Part shown: one piece after another, positions 29,247-36,740 of the stretch
Numbering within the stretch: position 1 is the first letter of the stretch
Layout of the letters: every line of letters begins with the position of its first letter
DNA from: Bacillota bacterium
Lineage (GTDB): Bacteria; Bacillota; DTU030; DUMP01
NCBI GenBank assembly: GCA_030154105.1
Contig: JASKKP010000006.1
Span: 1-64,000 of the forward strand
Direction: 5' to 3'
Length of the DNA: 64,000 nucleotides
The notes under the pieces: model-generated
What the model saw: the letters and a program-made list of their open reading frames with translations, nothing else
What the model was told of the DNA's origin: nothing
Database searches by the model: none
Translations under genes and position numbers: made by a program

Positions 29247-29357
29247 CCGAGCGAGCCGAGTTCGTTCGTCCTGAGGTCGTTCGCGCCGCCGGGGGATGCC
29301 CGAGGCCCGCGGCATGAGCGTCTACTTTAAAACTAAATTCGGCTGGAGGTAAAAACG

Positions 29358-30371
29358 GTGAAGCAATACAACGTGGCTGTGGTAGGGGCGACCGGCGCCG
29401 TAGGGCAAACCATGCTGAAGGTGCTGGAGGAACGCGACTTCCCCGTGGGCAAGATCCTTCCTCTGGCGTCCGCCCGTTCTCAGGGGCAGGAGGTTTTTTT
29501 CCGCGGACAGGCACTGAAGGTAGAGGAGGCGCGTCCGGAGGCTTTCGCCGGAATTGACCTTGCCCTTTTCTCGGCGGGCAAAGACACCAGCCTGTCCTTG
29601 GCTCCCGAGGCAGTCAAGCGGGGAGCGGTGGTAGTGGACAACAGCAACGCCTTCCGCATGGAACCGGACGTCCCGCTCGTGGTGCCGGAAGTGAATCCCG
29701 AAGCGCTGAAGAAACATAAAGGGATCATTGCCAACCCGAACTGCTCGACGATTCAAATGGTGGTGGTGCTTAAGCCCTTGCACGACCGCGCTCGGGTAAA
29801 GCGCGTAGTGGTTTCCACCTATCAGGCGGTTTCCGGGACGGGGTTGGAAGCCATCGCTGAACTTAAAACCCAGACCGCGGAAATCTTAGAAGGAAAGCCG
29901 ATAAAGCCTTCCGTTTATCCTTACCAAATCGCTTTTAACGTGCTACCGCATATTGATGTCTTTGACGAAACCGGCTATACGCTGGAAGAATGGAAAATGG
30001 TGCGCGAGACGAAAAAGATCATGGGGGACGACAGCATCGCTGTTACTGCCACGACGGTGCGCGTGCCGGTCTTTTACGGTCATTCGGAGGCCGTAAACAT
30101 TGAGACCGAAGAGAAGCTCACCCCGGCGGAAGCCCGCGAGATCCTGGCGCAGGCGCCGGGCGTCGTAGTGGTGGATGACCCGGCCAAGCTGGCCTACCCG
30201 CTTCCGGTACAGGTGGCAGGCCGCAACGAGGTGTATGTAGGCCGCATCCGGGAAGATTTCAGCATACCTAAAGGGCTGAACATGTGGATCGTGGCCGATA
30301 ACGTCCGCAAGGGCGCTGCTTTTAACGCCGTTCAGATCGCGGAGCGTTTGGTGCAGGACGGCCTGTTGTGA
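29358..30371 (+). CDS. asd: Aspartate-semialdehyde dehydrogenase
   Basis: NADPH-dependent reduction of aspartyl phosphate to aspartate semialdehyde, the branch precursor for lysine/DAP, threonine and methionine. N-terminal VAVVGATGAVGQTMLKVLEE (NADP-binding), the catalytic cysteine in GIIANPNCSTIQMVVVLKPL, and VVSTYQAVSGTGLEAI. 337 residues. GTG 29358 after CTGGAGGTAAAAAC. It is followed at 13 bases by the aspartokinase gene and then dapA, forming the usual lysine-branch operon. Confidence 0.97.
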   Translation: MKQYNVAVVGATGAVGQTMLKVLEERDFPVGKILPLASARSQGQEVFFRGQALKVEEARPEAFAGIDLALFSAGKDTSLSLAPEAVKRGAVVVDNSNAFRMEPDVPLVVPEVNPEALKKHKGIIANPNCSTIQMVVVLKPLHDRARVKRVVVSTYQAVSGTGLEAIAELKTQTAEILEGKPIKPSVYPYQIAFNVLPHIDVFDETGYTLEEWKMVRETKKIMGDDSIAVTATTVRVPVFYGHSEAVNIETEEKLTPAEAREILAQAPGVVVVDDPAKLAYPLPVQVAGRNEVYVGRIREDFSIPKGLNMWIVADNVRKGAAFNAVQIAERLVQDGLL

Positions 30372-30384
30372 GGAGAGGCGGAGT

Positions 30385-31602
30385 ATGCGGATTGTCGTGC
30401 AGAAGTTTGGCGGAACTTCCGTGGCCACGCCGGCGGCCCGCGAACAGGTGGTGAACCGCGTCCTCCAGGCTAAAGCGGAGGGATTGGCTCCGGTGGTCGT
30501 GGTTTCAGCCATCGGCCGCAAGGGCGATCCCTACGCCACCGATACCCTGCTCGGACTCTTGGCGGAGGCCGGACCGGAAGTTCCGAAGCGCGAACGGGAT
30601 TTGCTCCTCTCTTGCGGCGAGATCATCACCTGCTCCGTCATGGCGGCGCTCCTTACCAAAAAAGGCCATCCGGCGCGGGCGCTTACAGGGGGGCAGGCGG
30701 GGATCATCACCGATGAGTCCTTCGGCGATGCCCGAATCTTGGAGGTGAGGCCGGAGCCCATTCTTAAGGTGCTTGAGGCAGGATATATCCCGGTGGTAGC
30801 CGGCTTTCAAGGGGAAACACAGACAGGGGAGGTTACAACTTTAGGGCGGGGCGGGAGCGACACCACGGCAGCTGCCCTAGGTGCGGCCCTGGGTGCCGAA
30901 AGAGTGGAGATCTTTACCGACGTCGAAGGGGTTATGACGGCCGATCCGAGGATCGTGGACGAAGCGCACACCCTGGATGTGGTCACCTACCAGGAGATCA
31001 CCCAGATGGCTTACCAGGGCGCGAAGGTGATTCACCCTCGGGCGGTAGAAATCGCCATGCAGTACAACATCCCGCTGCGGGTACGTTCTACCTTTTCCGA
31101 TGCCCCTGGTACCCTGGTGACGCGGGGAGTTCCTTATCCGGGAAGGCTGGCCCTGGGCCCGGAAAGGCTGATCACGGGCATTGCCCACCTGCCCCATGTG
31201 GCTCAGTTTAAGGTTAAGCTTCCCCCCGACGATAAGGCGCGGGAGGTGGAGCTCTTTCAGAGCTTGGCAGCGGCCGGTATCAGCATCGACCTCATCAATG
31301 TCTTCCCTGAGCTAAAGGCTTTCATCGTAGCCGAAGATGATACACCCAAGGCGAAGGCAGTTCTGGAGGCTGCCGGATTCGCGCCTGACGTAACTACCGG
31401 CCTGGCCAAGGTTTCCGTCGTCGGAGCAGGAATGCGCGGTGTGCCTGGGGTAATGGCCAAAGTGGTGGCGGCCCTGCACGCCGTCGGTGTGGAGATCCTG
31501 CAGACCGCGGATTCCCACGCCACTATCTCTTGTTTGGTGCGGGGCGAGGATACGGAAAAAGCGATCTGCGCGTTGCATGAGGCTTTTGAGCTGGGCAAAT
31601 AA
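30385..31602 (+). CDS. dapG: Aspartate kinase
   Basis: Phosphorylates aspartate as the first step of the aspartate family pathway. N-terminal kinase signature VQKFGGTSVATPAAREQVVN; active-site TLGRGGSDTTAAALGAALGA (about residues 153-172); C-terminal tandem ACT domains, including VGAGMRGVPGVMAKVVAALH. 405 residues, the monofunctional LysC/DapG type. Synteny with B. subtilis asd-dapG-dapA favours the dapG-like, DAP-regulated role, but inhibitor specificity cannot be read from sequence. No lysine riboswitch or T-box is seen upstream. Confidence 0.95.
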   Translation: MRIVVQKFGGTSVATPAAREQVVNRVLQAKAEGLAPVVVVSAIGRKGDPYATDTLLGLLAEAGPEVPKRERDLLLSCGEIITCSVMAALLTKKGHPARALTGGQAGIITDESFGDARILEVRPEPILKVLEAGYIPVVAGFQGETQTGEVTTLGRGGSDTTAAALGAALGAERVEIFTDVEGVMTADPRIVDEAHTLDVVTYQEITQMAYQGAKVIHPRAVEIAMQYNIPLRVRSTFSDAPGTLVTRGVPYPGRLALGPERLITGIAHLPHVAQFKVKLPPDDKAREVELFQSLAAAGISIDLINVFPELKAFIVAEDDTPKAKAVLEAAGFAPDVTTGLAKVSVVGAGMRGVPGVMAKVVAALHAVGVEILQTADSHATISCLVRGEDTEKAICALHEAFELGK

Positions 31603-31629
31603 AAGCTTATCTTAATGGAGGTGCCGGGG

Positions 31630-32514
31630 ATGGCCGAATTAGGTACCGTCATTACCGCTATGGTGACGCCGTTTACCGAAGACCTCAAGGTGGACCTCAA
31701 GCGCACGGCAGAGCTTACGGAGCACTTGATCGAACTCGGTTCAGATGGGCTTTTGGTAACTGGAACTACAGGCGAGTCGCCGACTCTATCCGTGGAAGAA
31801 AAGGTGGCCCTTTGGGAAACGGTTATCAAAGCAGCGCGTGGCCGGGTGCCGGTGATGCTGGGGACGGGCACCAACAACACAGAGCAGAGCATTGCCCTCA
31901 CTAAGAAGGCCGAAGAGGTGGGAGGGGATGCCGTCCTCTTGGTCACGCCTTACTACAACAAGCCGCCGCAAAATGCCCTCTACGCCCACTTTAAAGCCGT
32001 CGCCGAGGCTACGAAACTTCCGGTGATGATTTACAACGTACCCGGCCGGACCAGCCGTAACATCGATCCGCCCACCGTGATTCGCCTGGCTCAGGATGTT
32101 CCTAACATTGTGGCGCTGAAGGAGGCCGGTGGAAACCTGGACCAAGTGTCGGAGATCTACCGCCAAGCACCGCCCGGCTTCGCCGTTTACAGCGGCGACG
32201 ACAGCCTGACTTTGCCCATGCTGTCGCTCGGCGCAAAAGGCGTCGTCTCGGTGGCCTCGCACCTGATTGCCGGTGAACTTAGGGAAATGATTACAAGCTT
32301 CACGGCCGGCAATTGGCAAAAGGCGCGCGACATCCACCTTAAGTACTTCCCACTCTTTAAGGGCCTTTTCTTCACCACCAGCCCGAGCCCGGTGAAGGCG
32401 GCTATGAAGATGACCGGCTTCCCCGTGGGCGGGCTGAGGTTGCCGCTTTTGCCGCTTACGGAAAAAGAAGAAGAATACCTGCGCGGAATTCTGGCTGAGG
32501 TCGGCCTCATCTGA
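31630..32514 (+). CDS. dapA: 4-hydroxy-tetrahydrodipicolinate synthase
   Basis: Condenses pyruvate with aspartate semialdehyde through a Schiff-base lysine. TIM barrel with GTTGESPTLSVEEKVALWET (about residues 43-62), the YYNKPPQNALYAHF segment, the tyrosine motif MIYNVPGRTSRNI, and the lysine in NIVALKEAGGNL. The frame opens at ATG 31615, but GGAGGTGCCGGGG lies just before ATG 31630, giving 294 residues and the typical N-terminus MAELGTVITAMVTPF. Last gene of the lysine unit; a terminator follows. Confidence 0.97.
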   Translation: MAELGTVITAMVTPFTEDLKVDLKRTAELTEHLIELGSDGLLVTGTTGESPTLSVEEKVALWETVIKAARGRVPVMLGTGTNNTEQSIALTKKAEEVGGDAVLLVTPYYNKPPQNALYAHFKAVAEATKLPVMIYNVPGRTSRNIDPPTVIRLAQDVPNIVALKEAGGNLDQVSEIYRQAPPGFAVYSGDDSLTLPMLSLGAKGVVSVASHLIAGELREMITSFTAGNWQKARDIHLKYFPLFKGLFFTTSPSPVKAAMKMTGFPVGGLRLPLLPLTEKEEEYLRGILAEVGLI

Positions 32515-32534
32515 CTTTGGCCGTAGCAGTGGAT

Positions 32535-32562
32535 AGAGGGCGCTTCTCATGCCCTCTTTTTT
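32535..32562 (+). terminator. dapA terminator
   Basis: AGAGGGC and GCCCTCT stem (7 bp) with a 9-base loop, ending in TTTTTT. Ends the lysine operon. Confidence 0.85.
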
Positions 32563-32588
32563 CTTTCGCTTCGGCGGGCAGACCGCCC

Positions 32589-32617
32589 TTGTGAAGCGGT
32601 GGGAAGTAGGGTATAAT
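32589..32617 (+). promoter_or_regulatory. Promoter of rnjB
   Basis: TTGTGA (32589-32594), 17-base spacer, TATAAT (32612-32617). Gives a roughly 100-base untranslated leader before the TTG start of rnjB. Confidence 0.7.
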
Positions 32618-32665
32618 AACAAAAGAGGTTTGCGAGCGGATGCGGTTTGACTGGAGCTGGCCGGC

Positions 32666-32695
32666 TTCCCTGGTTGCGGAAGGGAGTCTTTTTTT
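32666..32695 (+). terminator. Possible attenuator in the rnjB leader
   Basis: TTCCCT (32666-32671) can pair with AGGGAG (32681-32686, one G-T pair) and is followed closely by seven T residues (32689-32695), all within the leader between promoter and start codon. The stem is short, so this is a candidate only. Confidence 0.4.
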
Positions 32696-32723
32696 GTGTT
32701 TTCTGACTGAAGGAGGTGGACTT

Positions 32724-34382
32724 TTGAACGGAGGTAGCAAGAACAGGCTCACCCTGATTCCCCTGGGCGGCGTGGGGGAACGGGGCAAAAACATGCTGCT
32801 TCTGGAAACGGACCGGGACATCTTGGTGATCGACTGCGGCTTGATGATCCCCGAAGAGGAACTCCTCGGCATCGACTTCGTCATTCCCGATATTAACTAT
32901 CTTTTAGAGAACAGGGATAAGATACGCGGGATCGTGCTGACCCACGGCCATGACGGCCATATCGGGGCCCTACCCTACTTCTTGAAAGAGTTGAACGTAC
33001 CGGTGTTTGGAACCCCCATGACGTTGGGGATAGCGGCGCTGAAGCTTAAGCGAGCCGGCCTCCACACCACAGAGTTGAAAGCCATCAACCCGGGGGAAAC
33101 TTATTCCCTGGGTTCGTTTAAGGTGGAGCTCATTACGGTTAGTCATACCCTCCCAGGTTCCGTCGCCGTACTTGTTTCCACGCCGCTCGGCCGTGTTCTG
33201 CACACCGGCGACTTCCATTTTGACCAGACCCCGCCGAACGGCAACTTCACCGACATCCACCGCTTGGCCGAAGTGGGGCGTGCCGGCGTCCTGCTACTTC
33301 TCTCGGACAGCACAAACGCCGAGGTACCGGGTTTTTCGCCTTCCGAAAAAGAACCGTCGAGCGCCATTACCGGTATCATGCGTAATGCCCGGGGACGGGT
33401 GATCGTGATCGGTTATGGCGCCAGCCTCTACCGCTTAGAACAGGTAGTGGCCGCAGCTTTAAGCTTCGGGCGGCGCACCCAGGTGGCGTGGTCGGAAGGC
33501 CTCGAGCTTCTGAAGCTTGCCCGCCGAGTAGGTCATTTGCGTTTTCCGCCCGAGGCCCTCTTTGATCCGGGCGTAGAGAACCTACCGCCCGAAAAACAGG
33601 TCATTATTGTTCCTAGTTTCGATAGCCTGGAGCCAGTGGCTGGAATGCGGGCCAACGGGAGACCGGCCGTTTCAGTTCAAAGCGGCGACGTGGTGGTGTT
33701 GGTGGCTCCGCCGGGGCCGGGCAGTGAGAAATTGGTAGCCCGTAATATTGACAACCTGTTCAAGGTGGGGGCTGAAGTCTACCCTGAGCTGACTTCTTGG
33801 CGCCACGCCTTTGGCCATGCCAGCCGGGAAGAGCTTAAGCTTATGCTTAACTTAATTCGGCCCCGTTACTTCATTCCCATCCACGGCGAGTTTCGCCAGC
33901 TGGTATGGCACGCCCGCATTGCCCGTCAGGTGGGCATGCCAGAGGAGAATATCTTCGTGGTGGAAAACGGCACCAGCGTAGAGTTCACACCGGAAAGGGC
34001 TAGGGTGGCCAACCGGATAACCGCGGGCAAGGTGCTGGTGGACGGGCTAGGAGTAGGGGACGTGGGCAATATTGTGCTTAGGGATAGGAAGCAGCTGTCC
34101 CAGGACGGCATAATAATCGTAGTGGTGACGATGGATAAGCAAAAGGGGCAAATAGTGGCCGGGCCGGACATCGTCTCGCGGGGGTTTGTCTATGTCCGGG
34201 AAGCCGAGGAGTTGGTAGAGGAAGCCAAAGACCGCGTGCGCCAGGCCTTAGAGAAGTGTGAGGCCTCCCGCGCCACCGATTGGTCGACGATCAAAAGTCA
34301 GGTTCGGGATGCCCTGGGGAAGTTCCTTTTTGAACGTACCCGCCGTCGTCCGATGATACTTCCCATCATCATGGAAGTGTAA
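32724..34382 (+). CDS. rnjB: Ribonuclease J
   Basis: Metallo-beta-lactamase/beta-CASP RNase with 5'-3' exo- and endonuclease activity in Gram-positive mRNA decay. Zinc motif VLTHGHDGHIGALPYFLKEL (HxHxDH); further ligands in HTGDFHFD and IPIHGEFRQLVWHARIA; beta-CASP region in the middle; C-terminal domain from about residue 445. The frame opens at 32640, but AGGAGGTGG at 32711 lies before TTG 32724, giving LNGGSKNRLTLIPLGGVGER, the normal start. 552 residues. Synteny (dapA-rnjB-tepA) points to the RNase J2 position of Bacillus, but Clostridia usually have one RNase J, so this may be the active J1 type; its metal ligands are complete. Confidence 0.94.
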   Translation: MNGGSKNRLTLIPLGGVGERGKNMLLLETDRDILVIDCGLMIPEEELLGIDFVIPDINYLLENRDKIRGIVLTHGHDGHIGALPYFLKELNVPVFGTPMTLGIAALKLKRAGLHTTELKAINPGETYSLGSFKVELITVSHTLPGSVAVLVSTPLGRVLHTGDFHFDQTPPNGNFTDIHRLAEVGRAGVLLLLSDSTNAEVPGFSPSEKEPSSAITGIMRNARGRVIVIGYGASLYRLEQVVAAALSFGRRTQVAWSEGLELLKLARRVGHLRFPPEALFDPGVENLPPEKQVIIVPSFDSLEPVAGMRANGRPAVSVQSGDVVVLVAPPGPGSEKLVARNIDNLFKVGAEVYPELTSWRHAFGHASREELKLMLNLIRPRYFIPIHGEFRQLVWHARIARQVGMPEENIFVVENGTSVEFTPERARVANRITAGKVLVDGLGVGDVGNIVLRDRKQLSQDGIIIVVVTMDKQKGQIVAGPDIVSRGFVYVREAEELVEEAKDRVRQALEKCEASRATDWSTIKSQVRDALGKFLFERTRRRPMILPIIMEV

Positions 34383-34405
34383 GGGGGAATCAACTTAATA
34401 AAGAA

Positions 34406-34468
34406 GTAACTTTGTTGTCACGTCTCTGTAACAAAGACGGGGTATGATAAAAACGTGACAAGAGTTAC
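34406..34468 (+). other. Large inverted repeat in the rnjB-tepA gap
   Basis: TTGTCACGT (34415-34423) and ACGTGACAA (34453-34461) are perfect complements, extended by GTAAC (34406-34410) and GTTAC (34464-34468) and by GGGGG (34383-34387) with CCCCC (34468-34472). The interior can fold differently: CTTTGTT with AACAAAG, or CGTC with GACG. Mutually exclusive stems in a non-coding space suggest a structured RNA element or operator. Confidence 0.45.
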
Positions 34469-34494
34469 CCCCTCCTGATTAATATATATAGTAA

Positions 34495-34521
34495 CCCCGG
34501 CTCCGGCCGGGGATTTTTTTT
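34495..34521 (+). terminator. rnjB terminator
   Basis: CCCCGG, CTCCGG loop and CCGGGG stem, then A and eight T residues. Strong intrinsic terminator. Confidence 0.9.
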
Positions 34522-34615
34522 CTCCCGGCGGCGCAAGTATAGTCGGCCGAACTTGACGTTATACTAGCGCCAGGATCAACAGGCTCAGGGAAGAGAGTTG
34601 AGGGAGGACAGGCAA

Positions 34616-35416
34616 ATGTTTACCGGTTTCTTTCCCAAACTTGGTTCGCCGCAGCCGACCCCAACGGTGGTGCCGCCGCCAGGCCCTCGGCCAAATCCTC
34701 CGGGCAGGCCGGAAAATCCTGGAACAGAGCCGCTGCCGCCGGGTACAGTTGCCGGTAATATTCAAGAACTGGGCCAGATGGCCCTGCCTGAGCAGCCGGA
34801 GAGCAACATCCACTGCCTTACCGTCGTCGGACAAATCGAAGGGCACTTAGTGCTGCCGCCCCAGAATAAGACTACCAAATACGAACACATTATCCCCCAA
34901 TTGGTGGCCATAGAACAAAATCCCAAAATTGCCGGGCTACTCCTCGTTTTAAACACGGTAGGCGGGGATGTGGAGGCGGGGTTGGCCATTGCCGAAATGA
35001 TCGTCAGCATGAGTAAGCCGACAGTTTCTCTAGTTCTGGGCGGCGGTCACTCAATCGGCGTGCCTATCGCCGTGAGCGCCGATTACTCTTTTATTGCCGA
35101 AACCGCCACCATGACGGTGCACCCCATCCGGTTGAACGGCTTGGTCATCGGTGTGCCGCAGACGTACGAATACCTGGACAAAATGCAGGACCGGGTCGTC
35201 CGCTTTGTTACGGAGCATTCGCGTATTTCCGAACCTAAATTTCGGGAACTCATGTTCCGAACCGGCGAGCTTGCCCGCGACATTGGTACGGTACTGGTTG
35301 GAAAAGAAGCTGTAGATGTGGGCCTGGTGGATGCCGTGGGAGGAATAAACTCGGCTCTGGCCAAATTGAACGAGCTTATTGCCGCCCAAAAAAGTGCAAA
35401 GGGGCCGGTGCAATGA
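34616..35416 (+). CDS. tepA: ClpP-class serine protease TepA
   Basis: Translocation-enhancing-protein family, a ClpP/crotonase-fold serine peptidase of spore-forming Firmicutes. A proline-rich N-terminal tail (about residues 10-50) precedes the catalytic core: [20 protein letters not shown], nucleophile Ser in [18 protein letters not shown], His in [17 protein letters not shown]. 266 residues from ATG 34616, which follows GAGGGAGGACAGG. In B. subtilis TepA has been reported to degrade small acid-soluble spore proteins on germination; the same neighbours (rnjB, ylzJ, spoIIIE) occur here. Confidence 0.9.
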   Translation: MFTGFFPKLGSPQPTPTVVPPPGPRPNPPGRPENPGTEPLPPGTVAGNIQELGQMALPEQPESNIHCLTVVGQIEGHLVLPPQNKTTKYEHIIPQLVAIEQNPKIAGLLLVLNTVGGDVEAGLAIAEMIVSMSKPTVSLVLGGGHSIGVPIAVSADYSFIAETATMTVHPIRLNGLVIGVPQTYEYLDKMQDRVVRFVTEHSRISEPKFRELMFRTGELARDIGTVLVGKEAVDVGLVDAVGGINSALAKLNELIAAQKSAKGPVQ

Positions 35417-35631
35417 TCCTCTACACGCCCCTGCCCCTTGAGCTTGTGCTGGAGGGCATAGAAGATTACCGCCCTCAGTACGAAGAGGTAGTCGTCCGGG
35501 GGCATAAGCTCTTGGTTGAACGAACCGGTGTCAACCAGGCCAAGTTGGTGCGCCTTTTGAGCACCAACCCCAATGATTTCCTGGATCCTTCCCTTTTTCC
35601 CGGCTCCATTGTTACGTTCCCGGCCGAATAA
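35413..35631 (+). CDS. ylzJ: YlzJ-like protein
   Basis: A 72-residue protein starting [13 protein letters not shown] after the initiator region and ending [12 protein letters not shown]. It corresponds in size, sequence style ([10 protein letters not shown]) and position to YlzJ, the small conserved gene between tepA and spoIIIE in Bacillus. Function unknown. Its ATG overlaps the tepA TGA by four bases, indicating coupling. Confidence 0.85.
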   Translation: MILYTPLPLELVLEGIEDYRPQYEEVVVRGHKLLVERTGVNQAKLVRLLSTNPNDFLDPSLFPGSIVTFPAE

Positions 35632-35642
35632 AGTTTCTCCGG

Positions 35643-35665
35643 GCGGTGGTTAGTCTAGCCACCGC
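35643..35665 (+). terminator. Hairpin after ylzJ
   Basis: GCGGTGGTTAG and CTAGCCACCGC form an 11-bp stem around a single unpaired T (realistically a 3-5 base loop), followed by TTCTTT. Probably a terminator of the tepA-ylzJ unit with an interrupted T tract. Confidence 0.65.
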
Positions 35666-35725
35666 TTCTTTCACATTTTATATGTAATAGGTAAGGCTGA
35701 GGGGGAGGGGAGGACGCTGAGTTTT

Positions 35726-36643
35726 TTGGCTGGCGTAGGCGGAGGAGTGGCTCTCTTTCTTGTCGGCGTTCAGCTTGTTGGAGAAGGGCTGGAGAAGGCG
35801 GCTGGCAAAAGGTTACGCTGGTTGCTTGAACATCTCACCGGATCAGTCGGGCGGGGAGTGTTTATAGGTTGCCTCATTACTGCCCTGGTTCAAAGCAGCA
35901 GCGCCACCACCGTTCTTACCGTTACCTTTGTGGATGCAGGCCTCCTCACCCTGCGGCAGGCCATTGGGGTGATCTTAGGGGCCAACATAGGCACCACCGT
36001 AACCGCCCAGCTGGTGGCGCTCGACCTTGATTTCCTGGCCGGCCCGGCCGTGTTTTTGGGCGCTTTCTTGTTCTTTTCCAGCAGGTTCGGCCCGACACAC
36101 GAGCTGGGGCGCGTTATTTTGGGATTCGGCCTTCTTTTTACCGGTATGGCTTTGATGTCCCGTTACCTTTCTTTCCTGAGCGCGTACCCCTTTTTCCCTG
36201 CGCTTATACTTACGCTGGGCCGCTTTCCATGCACGGCCGTTCTCGCCGGGGCCTGCGTAACAGGTATCCTTCAGTCGAGCAGCGTTGTTATAGCCATGGT
36301 TATCGCCCTTGCGGACCAGGGCACTATCGATCTTCAGGGAGCAATAGGTTTCGTTCTGGGCAGCAATATCGGGACCACGGTGACCGCCCTCTTGGCGAGT
36401 GTCGGTACGAGCGTGAACGCCCGGCGGGCGGCCGCGGTGCATTTTCTTTTCAACGTGCTCGGCGTCCTGGCCTTTTTTCCCTTTCTTTCGGCTTTCGGGC
36501 GGCTGGTGGCTTGTACCTCACCCGACCTGCCCCACCAGATCGCCAATGCCCATACCCTTTTCAATGTGTTGACCACCATTTTGTGCCTGCCTTTCGTTGG
36601 GGCTCTAGAGCGCCTGGTAATAACTCTGGTGCCGGGGGTGTAG
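35726..36643 (+). CDS. Na/Pi cotransporter family protein
   Basis: Integral membrane protein with about eight helices and the duplicated signature of the NptA/PhoU-linked Na+/phosphate family: ITALVQSSSATTVLTVTFVD (about residues 52-71) and VTGILQSSSVVIAMVIALAD, each followed by GANIGTTVTAQL or GSNIGTTVTALL. Length 305; the C-terminal PhoU-like cytosolic domain of many homologues is missing, so it is the short form. Start TTG 35726 is tentative, after GGGGAGGACGC. Likely phosphate uptake. Confidence 0.88.
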   Translation: MAGVGGGVALFLVGVQLVGEGLEKAAGKRLRWLLEHLTGSVGRGVFIGCLITALVQSSSATTVLTVTFVDAGLLTLRQAIGVILGANIGTTVTAQLVALDLDFLAGPAVFLGAFLFFSSRFGPTHELGRVILGFGLLFTGMALMSRYLSFLSAYPFFPALILTLGRFPCTAVLAGACVTGILQSSSVVIAMVIALADQGTIDLQGAIGFVLGSNIGTTVTALLASVGTSVNARRAAAVHFLFNVLGVLAFFPFLSAFGRLVACTSPDLPHQIANAHTLFNVLTTILCLPFVGALERLVITLVPGV

Positions 36644-36740
36644 CCGGAGCAAGCGGCTGACCGGTTAGTCTTGGGGAGGATTCCTCGGGTGCGATGTAGA
36701 ATAGTGCCTGGTGAAGCAGGATGCACGGGGAGGTGAGCCA

